From Balanoglossus misakiensis (lineage: Eukaryota > Hemichordata): a stretch of 64,000 nt of DNA. The position numbers and the translations under genes are program-made. The stretch is taken from the NCBI GenBank assembly GCA_040954595.2, contig CM082576.2:18600001-18664000 (forward strand), given 5' to 3'. Within the stretch, counting starts at the first letter, position 1. Every line of letters begins with the position of its first letter. Of this stretch, positions 51,579-61,300 are shown in pieces. A model generated the notes under the pieces. That model ran no database searches. It was not told the origin of the DNA and saw nothing but the letters and a program-made list of their open reading frames with translations.

Positions 51579-53341
51579 CTATGCTGCAGACTATTGCACC
51601 GACCAGAATTCTACAAAACTATGTGGCCATAGCTTAAGTATAGTGGAATAAGTATAGGTATAGATTTCATAAAAAAATTAATATAAAAAAATCGATCGAT
51701 TTTCCATATTATTTTTTCCAGTTGGAACTGATTGTCGGAAGGTAGGCTAGCTGCACACAAAATTTGAAGCTGATCAGCCCAGCGGATGTTGAGATATTGG
51801 GCATAAATCTAAAATCCTAGGGGGCCATTGCTTAACCATGGAAAGTATAGGCCAATGGCTGGGTCCAATGGTCATGGAAAATATGTAAAATAATGCTTTA
51901 AAAATCATCTCCTGAAAATCGGCAAGGACTTAGACATTGAAATTTGGCATATAGGACCCTGGCCATATGGTCCACAAAGTTTCTGAACAGAATTTGGATT
52001 CTTCATTTTTTATGCAAATTAGACCAATTTAAAAGTTTAAATCCAAGATGGCTGCCAGGTCATGTGACCTGTTGCCATAGTGACATGATCAAAAAATTAC
52101 TTGCTTTGAGTTTTACCTATGAGCCAAATTTCAAATCATTGGGTGCAACGGTCTTCGAATAGCGGCTGTTTTTAAAAGTGGGAAGAAGAATAATTAAATA
52201 AAGAATTATAATAATAATAATAAATATAGCTGTGAACAGCAATAAGCGGGTTTCGAGACACTACTAGCCCTATTGGTTCGCCTGGAGATAGATTTGTGCA
52301 TATTTAATTACTGCATTAGTTGTTCTATCACTCCAAATGCCAAGGGTGTATGTGCTGTGGATGCTGAGATGTGAAAAAGTAGGTCAAAGGTCACGTGAGG
52401 TCACGCTTAATATGAGCAGAAAATGTTTACGCTATACTGGTCCATGTCAAACAAAAACCAGATCTGTAGCCCTACTGGTTTGCCTGGAATTAGGTATGCA
52501 CATAATTAATGAGTTAGGCAGGTGTCACAGGTGACTCTAAAATTTGGCTTCTTATTTTGGTCCCGTCCACCCAAACACCTAAGCTGTACCTGCTCTGGAT
52601 GCCGAGATATGTGAAAGTAGGTCAAAGGTCACCCAAGGACATCCAAAGTTTGGGAAAAAAAATTGTCCCCATACTGGTCCATGTCTGACAAAAACCAGAC
52701 CTGTAGCCTATTGGTTTGCCTGGAATTAGGTATGCACATAATTAATGAGTTGAGCAGGTGTCACAGATGAGCCTTAAATTTGGCTTCTTATTTTGGTCCC
52801 ATCCACCCAAACACCTGAGCTGTACCTGCTCTGGATGCTGAGATATGCGAAAGTAGGTCAAAGGTCACCCAAGGTCACCCAAAATTAGGGGAAAAAATTT
52901 GACCCCATACTGGTCCATGTCCGACAAAAACCAGACCTGTAGCCCTATTGGTTTGCCTGGAATTAGGTATGCACATAATTAATGAGTTGAGCAGGTGTCA
53001 CAGGTGAGCCTTAAATTTGGCTTCTTATTTTGGTCCCATCCACCCAAACACCTGAGCTGTACCTGCTCTGGATGCTGAGATATGCGAAAGTAGGTCAAAG
53101 GTCACCCAAGGTCACCCAAAATTTGGGGAAAAAATTTGACCCCATACTGGTCCATGTCCGACAAAAACCAGACCTGTAGCCCTATTGGTTTGCCTGGAAT
53201 TAGGTATGCACATAATTAATGAGTTGAGCAGGTGTCACAGGTGAGCCTTAAATTTGGCTTCTTATTTTGGTCCCATCCACCCAAACACCTGAGCTGTACC
53301 TGCTCTGGATGCTGAGATATGCGAAAGTAGGTCAAAGGTCA
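50686..53341 (+). promoter_or_regulatory. Nine perfect DR1 motifs (AGGTCA-A-AGGTCA) in Z
   Basis: Found at 50686, 50924, 51161, 51398, 52381, 52619, 52855, 53092 and 53329, one per core repeat and all perfect over 13 bases. In most repeats a third half-site follows (AGGTCA-CCCA-AGGTCA, a DR4 spacing). These match known nuclear-receptor response elements of animals. Binding in this organism is untested. Confidence 0.55.
52190..52223. repeat. AT-rich junction between Z units 1 and 2
   Basis: TAATTAAATAAAG and a short ATA run lead straight into ATATAGCTGTG of unit 2. The hairpin end present after unit 2 is missing here. Confidence 0.8.
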
Positions 53342-53510
53342 CCCAAGGTCACCCAAAATTTGGGAAAAAAATTTGACCCCATACTGGTCCATGTCCGACA
53401 AAAATCAGACCTGTAGCCCTGTTGGTTTGCCTGGAATTAGGTATGCACATAATTAATGAGTTGAGCAGGTGTCACAGGTGAGCCTTAAATGTGGCTTCTT
53501 ATTTTGGTCC
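52323..53510 (+). repeat. 237-bp core repeats of Z unit 2 (x5)
   Basis: Same core as unit 1 with one additional copy. The inner copies are almost identical to each other, pointing to recent gain or homogenisation. Confidence 0.9.
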
Positions 53511-54117
53511 TATGCTGCAGACTATTGCACCGACCAGAATTCTACAAAACTATGTGGCCATAGCTTAAGTATAGTGGAATAAGTATAGGTATAGATTTCA
53601 TAAAAAAATTAATATAAAAAAATCGGTCGATTTTCCATATTATTTTTTCCAGTTGGAACTGATTGTCGGAAGGTAGGCTAGCTGCACACAAAATTTGAAG
53701 CTGATCAGCCCAGCGGATGTTGAGATATTGGGCATAAATCTAAAATCCTATGGGGCCATTGCTTAACCATGGAAAGTATAGGCCAATGGCTGGGTCCAAT
53801 GGTCATGGAAAATATGAAAAATAATGCTTTAAAAATCATCTCCTCAAAATCGGCAAGGACTTAGACATTGAAATTTGGCATATAGGACCCTGGCCATATG
53901 GTCCACAAAGTTTCTGAACAGAATTTGGATTCTTCATTTTTTATGCAAATTAGACCAATTTAAAAGTTTAAATCCAAGATGGCTGCCAGGTCATGTGACC
54001 TGTTGCCATAGTGACATGATCAAAAAATTACTTGCTTTGAGTTTTACCTATGAGCCAAATTTCAAGTCATTGGGTGCAACGGTCTTCGAATAGCGGCTGT
54101 TTTTAAAAGTGGGAAGA

Positions 54118-54118
54118 A

Positions 54119-54153
<35 letters not shown>
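54118..54153. repeat. ATA microsatellite of Z unit 2
   Basis: About ten ATA/TAA trinucleotides followed by an A run. This is the reverse complement of the ATT tract at the equivalent place in X. Confidence 0.9.
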
Positions 54154-54155
<2 letters not shown>

Positions 54156-54170
54156 CAACACGATTTCAAG

Positions 54171-54203
54171 AGGGTTTCGAGACCCCTCTGGTCTCGAAAC
54201 CCT
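54171..54203. repeat. Terminal hairpin of element Z
   Basis: AGGGTTTCGAGACC (54171-54184), loop CCTCT, then the complement GGTCTCGAAACCCT (54190-54203). The arm word GGGTTTCGAGAC recurs at the 5' ends of both units (50553-50564 and the matching place in unit 2). Confidence 0.95.
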
Positions 54204-55351
54204 AATGATGCAATGGAGTAGACCGTGATGCAAGCTATGCATTTTGACATAGGTATTTAATGCATGTGCATGGTATTAAATGTTGAATGTAAATTCTCAG
54301 GTTAATACATCTCCAAAAGCACTGTAATTTAAAATTGCTAATGTAAGGGTGACATTGAATCTGATTCTTTGCATTAGGGGAAATGGCGTAGCAAGCCTAA
54401 TGATCCATCTGAGTAGATGGTGATGCAAGCTAAGCATTTTGACATAGGTACTAAATGTATATACATGGGTATTTAAAGTTGTCTGTAAATCCCCAGGTTA
54501 ATACATGGCCATAAGCATTATAATTTGACATTGCTAATGAAATGGTGACACTGAATCTGATTCTTTGCATCAGGGCATATTGTGAAGCATGCTTGATGAT
54601 GTATTAGGGTCAATAGTGATGGAAACACTGCACTATGACATGGGTATTTAATGCATACGCATTGATATTTACAGTTGACTCTAAATCCCGAGGTTAATAC
54701 ATGGCTAAAAGCGCTGTAATTTAAAATTACTAATGCAAAGGTTACATTGAATATGGGTAAATGGTGAAGCAAGCTTGAAGATGCATCAGGGTAGCTGGTG
54801 TTTCAAGCCCTTCACATTGACATTGGAATATAATGCATATGGGGATTTAAAATTGATTGTAAATCCCTAGGTTAATACATGGCCAAAAGCACTGTAATTT
54901 AAAATTGCTAGTGCAATGGTGACATTGAATGTGATTCTTTGCATCAGGGCATATTGTGAAGCATGCTTGATGATGCATTAGGGTCAATAGTGATGGAAAC
55001 ACTGCACTATGACATGGGTATTTAATGCATACGCATTGATATTTACAGTTGACTCTTAATCCCGAGGTTAATACATGGCTAAAAGCACTGTAATTTAAAA
55101 TTACTAATGCAAAGGTTACATTGAATATGGGTAAATGGTGAAGCAAGCTTGAAGATGCATCAGGGTAGATGGTGTTTCAAGCCCTTCACATTGACATTGG
55201 AATATAATGCATATGGGGATTTAAAATTGATTGTAAATCCCTAGGTTAATACGTGGCCAAAAGCAATTTTATTTGACATTGCTAATGCAACGATGACATT
55301 GAATCCGATTCTTTGTATCAGGGTAAATGGCGATGCAAGCTTGATGATGCA

Positions 55352-58300
55352 TCACGGTAGATAGTGATGCAAACACTTCACTTTGACATGGGCATTAAAT
55401 GCATATGGGGATTTCAAGTTGATTACAAATCCCTGGGTTAATACGCGTCCAAAAGCACTGTAATTTGACATTGCTAATGCGATGTTGACATTGAATGTAA
55501 TTCTCCGCATTAGGGCAAATGGCAAAGCAAGCTTAATGATGCAATGGAGTAGACGGTGATGCAAGCTATGCATTTTGACATAGGTATTTAATGCATGTGC
55601 ATGGGTATTTAATGTTGAATGTAAATTCCCAGGTTAATACATCTCCAAAAGCACTGTAATTTAAAATTGCTAATGTAAGGGTGACATTGAATCTGATTCT
55701 TTGCATTATGGGAAATGGCGTAGCAAGCCTAATGATGCATCTGAGTAGATGGTGATGCAAGCTAAGCATTTTGATATAGGTACTAAATGTATATACATGG
55801 GTATTTAAAGTTGTCTGTAAATCCCCAGGTTAATACTTGGCAAAAAGCAATTTTATTTGACATTGCTAATGAAATGGTGACACTGAATCTGATTCTTTGC
55901 ATCAGGGCATATTGTGAAGCATGCTTGATGATGTATTAGTGTCAACAGTGATGGAAACACTGCACTATGACATGGGTATTTAATGCATATGCATTGATAT
56001 TTACAGTTGACTCTAAATCCCGAGGTTAATACATGGCTAAAAGCGCTGTAATTTAAAATTACTAATGCAAAGGTTACATTAAATATGGGTAAATGGTGAA
56101 GCAAGCTTGAAGATGCATCAGGGTAGATGGTGTTTCAAGCCCTTCACATTGACTTGGAATATAATGCATATGGGGATTTAAAATTGATTGTAAATCCCTA
56201 GGTTAATACGTGGCCAAAAGCAATTTTATTTGACATTGCTAATGCAACGATGACATTGAATCCGATTCTTTGCATCAGGGTAAATGGCGATGCAAGCTTG
56301 ATGATGCATCATGGTAGATAGTGATGCAAACACTTCACTTTGACATGGGCATTAAATGCATATGGGGATTTCAAGTTGATTACAAATCCCTGGATTAATA
56401 CGCGTCCAAAAGCACTGTAATTTGACATTGCTAATGCGATGTTGACATTGAATGTAATTCTCCGCATTAGGGCAAATGGCAAAGCAAGCTTAATGATGCA
56501 ATGGAGTAGACGGTGATGCAAGCTATGCATTTTGACATAGGTATTTAATGCATGTGCTTGGGTATTTTATGTTGAATGTAAATTCCCAGGTTAATACATC
56601 TCCAAAAGCACTGTAATTTAAAATTGCTAATGTAAGGGTGACATTGAATCTGATTCTTTGCATTATGGGAAATGGCCTAACAAGCCTAATGATCCATCTG
56701 AGTAGATGGTGATGCAAGCTAAGCATTTTGACATAGGTACTAAATGTATATACATGGGTATTTAAAGTTGTCTGTAAATCCCCAGGTTAATACATGGCCA
56801 TAAGCTCTATAATTTGACATTGCTAATGAAATGGTGACACTGAATCTGATTCTTAGCATCAGGGCATATTGTGAAGCATGCTTGATGATGTATTAGTGTC
56901 AACAGTGATGGAAACACTGCACTATGACATGGGTATTTAATGCATATGCATTGATATTTACAGTTGACACTAAATCCCGAGGTTAATACATGGCTAAAAG
57001 CGCTGTAATTTAAAATTACTAATGCAAAGGTTACATTGAATATGGGTAAATGGTGAAGCAAGCTTGAAGATGCATCAGGGTAGCTGGTGTTTCAAGCCCT
57101 TCACATTGACATTGGAATATAATGCATATGGGGATTTAAAATTGATTGTAAATCCCTAGGTTAATACATGGCCAAAAGCACTGTAATTTAAAATTGCTAG
57201 TGCAATGGTGACATTGAATGTGATTCTTTGCATCAGGGCATATTGTGAAGCATGCTTGATGATGCATTAGGGTCAATAGTGATGGAAACACTGCACTATG
57301 ACATGGGTATTTAATGCATACGCATTGATATTTACAGTTGACTCTTAATCCCGAGGTTAATACATGGCTAAAAGCACTGTAATTTAAAATTACTAATGCA
57401 AAGGTTACATTGAATATGGGTAAATGGTGAAGCAAGCTTGAAGATGCATCAGGGTAGATGGTGTTTCAAGCCCTTCACATTGACATTGGAATATAATGCA
57501 TATGGGGATTTAAAATTGATTGTAAATCCCTAGGTTAATACATGGCCAAAAGCACTGTAATTTAAAATTGCTAGTGCAATGGTGACATTGAATGTGATTC
57601 TTTGCATCAGGGCATATTGTGAAGCATGCTTGATGATGCATTAGGGTCAATAGTGATGGAAACACTGCACTATGACATGGGTATTTAATGCATACGCATT
57701 GATATTTACAGTTGACTCTTAATCCCGAGGTTAATACATGGCTAAAAGCACTGTAATTTAAAATTACTAATGCAAAGGTTACATTGAATATGGGTAAATG
57801 GTGAAGCAAGCTTGAAGATGCATCAGGGTAGATGGTGTTTCAAGCCCTTCACATTGACATTGGAATATAATGCATATGGGGATTTAAAATTGATTGTAAA
57901 TCCCTAGGTTAATACGTGGCCAAAAGCAATTTTATTTGACATTGCTAATGCAACGATGACATTGAATCCGATTCTTTGTATCAGGGTAAATGGCGATGCA
58001 AGCTTGATGATGCATCACGGTAGATAGTGATGCAAACACTTCACTTTGACATGGGCATTAAATGCATATGGGGATTTCAAGTTGATTACAAATCCCTGGG
58101 TTAATACGCGTCCAAAAGCACTGTAATTTGACATTGCTAATGCGATGTTGACATTGAATGTAATTCTCCGCATTAGGGCAAATGGCAAAGCAAGCTTAAT
58201 GATGCAATGGAGTAGACGGTGATGCAAGCTATGCATTTTGACATAGGTATTTAATGCATGTGCATGGGTATTTAATGTTGAATGTAAATTCCCAGGTTAA

Positions 58301-61300
58301 TACATCTCCAAAAGCACTGTAATTTAAAATTGCTAATGTAAGGGTGACATTGAATCTGATTCTTTGCATTATGGGAAATGGCGTAGCAAGCCTAATGATG
58401 CATCTGAGTAGATGGTGATGCAAGCTAAGCATTTTGATATAGGTACTAAATGTATATACATGGGTATTTAAAGTTGTCTGTAAATCCCCAGGTTAATACT
58501 TGGCAAAAAGCAATTTTATTTGACATTGCTAATGAAATGGTGACACTGAATCTGATTCTTTGCATCAGGGCATATTGTGAAGCATGCTTGATGATGTATT
58601 AGTGTCAACAGTGATGGAAACACTGCACTATGACATGGGTATTTAATGCATATGCATTGATATTTACAGTTGACTCTAAATCCCGAGGTTAATACATGGC
58701 TAAAAGCGCTGTAATTTAAAATTACTAATGCAAAGGTTACATTAAATATGGGTAAATGGTGAAGCAAGCTTGAAGATGCATCAGGGTAGATGGTGTTTCA
58801 AGCCCTTCACATTGACTTGGAATATAATGCATATGGGGATTTAAAATTGATTGTAAATCCCTAGGTTAATACGTGGCCAAAAGCAATTTTATTTGACATT
58901 GCTAATGCAACGATGACATTGAATCCGATTCTTTGCATCAGGGTAAATGGCGATGCAAGCTTGATGATGCATCATGGTAGATAGTGATGCAAACACTTCA
59001 CTTTGACATGGGCATTAAATGCATATGGGGATTTCAAGTTGATTACAAATCCCTGGATTAATACGCGTCCAAAAGCACTGTAATTTGACATTGCTAATGC
59101 GATGTTGACATTGAATGTAATTCTCCGCATTAGGGCAAATGGCAAAGCAAGCTTAATGATGCAATGGAGTAGACGGTGATGCAAGCTATGCATTTTGACA
59201 TAGGTATTTAATGCATGTGCTTGGGTATTTAATGTTGAATGTAAATTCCCAGGTTAATACATCTCCAAAAGCACTGTAATTTAAAATTGCTAATGTAAGG
59301 GTGACATTGAATCTGATTCTTTGCATCAGGGCATATTGTGAAGCATGCTTGATGATGCATTAGGGTCAATAGTGATGGAAACACTGCACTATGACATGGG
59401 TATTTAATGCATACGCATTGATATTTACAGTTGACTCTTAATCCCGAGGTTAATACATGGCTAAAAGCACTGTAATTTAAAATTACTAATGCAAAGGTTA
59501 CATTGAATATGGGTAAATGGTGAAGCAAGCTTGAAGATGCATCAGGGTAGATGGTGTTTCAAGCCCTTCACATTGACATTGGAATATAATGCATATGGGG
59601 ATTTAAAATTGATTGTAAATCCCTAGGTTAATACATGGCCAAAAGCACTGTAATTTAAAATTGCTAGTGCAATGGTGACATTGAATGTGATTCTTTGCAT
59701 CAGGGCATATTGTGAAGCATGCTTGATGATGCATTAGGGTCAATAGTGATGGAAACACTGCACTATGACATGGGTATTTAATGCATACGCATTGATATTT
59801 ACAGTTGACTCTTAATCCCGAGGTTAATACATGGCTAAAAGCACTGTAATTTAAAATTACTAATGCAAAGGTTACATTGAATATGGGTAAATGGTGAAGC
59901 AAGCTTGAAGATGCATCAGGGTAGATGGTGTTTCAAGCCCTTCACATTGACATTGGAATATAATGCATATGGGGATTTAAAATTGATTGTAAATCCCTAG
60001 GTTAATACATGGCCAAAAGCACTGTAATTTAAAATTGCTAGTGCAATGGTGACATTGAATGTGATTCTTTGCATCAGGGCATATTGTGAAGCATGCTTGA
60101 TGATGCATTAGGGTCAATAGTGATGGAAACACTGCACTATGACATGGGTATTTAATGCATACGCATTGATATTTACAGTTGACTCTTAATCCCGAGGTTA
60201 ATACATGGCTAAAAGCACTGTAATTTAAAATTACTAATGCAAAGGTTACATTGAATATGGGTAAATGGTGAAGCAAGCTTGAAGATGCATCAGGGTAGAT
60301 GGTGTTTCAAGCCCTTCACATTGACATTGGAATATAATGCATATGGGGATTTAAAATTGATTGTAAATCCCTAGGTTAATACGTGGCCAAAAGCAATTTT
60401 ATTTGACATTGCTAATGCAACGATGACATTGAATCCGATTCTTTGTATCAGGGTAAATGGCGATGCAAGCTTGATGATGCATCACGGTAGATAGTGATGC
60501 AAACACTTCACTTTGACATGGGCATTAAATGCATATGGGGATTTCAAGTTGATTACAAATCCCTGGGTTAATACGCGTCCAAAAGCACTGTAATTTGACA
60601 TTGCTAATGCGATGTTGACATTGAATGTAATTCTCCGCATTAGGGCAAATGGCAAAGCAAGCTTAATGATGCAATGGAGTAGACGGTGATGCAAGCTATG
60701 CATTTTGACATAGGTATTTAATGCATGTGCATGGGTATTTAATGTTGAATGTAAATTCCCAGGTTAATACATCTCCAAAAGCACTGTAATTTAAAATTGC
60801 TAATGTAAGGGTGACATTGAATCTGATTCTTTGCATTATGGGAAATGGCGTAGCAAGCCTAATGATGCATCTGAGTAGATGGTGATGCAAGCTAAGCATT
60901 TTGATATAGGTACTAAATGTATATACATGGGTATTTAAAGTTGTCTGTAAATCCCCAGGTTAATACTTGGCAAAAAGCAATTTTATTTGACATTGCTAAT
61001 GAAATGGTGACACTGAATCTGATTCTTTGCATCAGGGCATATTGTGAAGCATGCTTGATGATGTATTAGTGTCAACAGTGATGGAAACACTGCACTATGA
61101 CATGGGTATTTAATGCATATGCATTGATATTTACAGTTGACTCTAAATCCCGAGGTTAATACATGGCTAAAAGCGCTGTAATTTAAAATTACTAATGCAA
61201 AGGTTACATTAAATATGGGTAAATGGTGAAGCAAGCTTGAAGATGCATCAGGGTAGATGGTGTTTCAAGCCCTTCACATTGACTTGGAATATAATGCATA

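Larger units (their letters stand above)
50529..54205 (+). mobile_element. Element Z, dimeric family H copy inserted in satellite B
   Basis: The 5' end is ATATAGCTGTGAACAGC followed by GGGTTTCGAGAC (50553-50564). The 3' end is a perfect 14-pair hairpin (54171-54203) followed by AA. Two head-to-tail units (50529-52223 and 52224-54205) are nearly identical except for four versus five copies of a 237-bp core and a longer ATA run in the second. Only the second unit has the hairpin. The uninterrupted HOR reads AAGCTTAATGATG. Z sits between AAGCTTAA and TGATG, so it has either no target duplication with a CTAA 3' end, or a 3-bp TAA duplication. Core and CCAAGATGGCTGCC module are reverse-complement relatives of X and Y. 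Small open frames (65 and 72 codons) repeat in both units and have no recognisable domain. No transposition enzyme is encoded. Confidence 0.75.
48414..55351. repeat. Satellite B HOR, copy 5, interrupted by element Z
   Basis: The span is 6938 bp, which is 3262 plus the 3677-bp insertion minus one base. The missing base is a G near 54271, where GCATGGTATT replaces GCATGGGTATT. Satellite sequence is collinear on both sides of Z. Confidence 0.9.

Noticed and set aside
50642-54093. Repeated 65- and 72-residue frames inside element Z as transposon proteins
   Set aside because: They occur in both units only because the units are duplicates, they overlap the 237-bp core, and they show no Rep, helicase or transposase motif.
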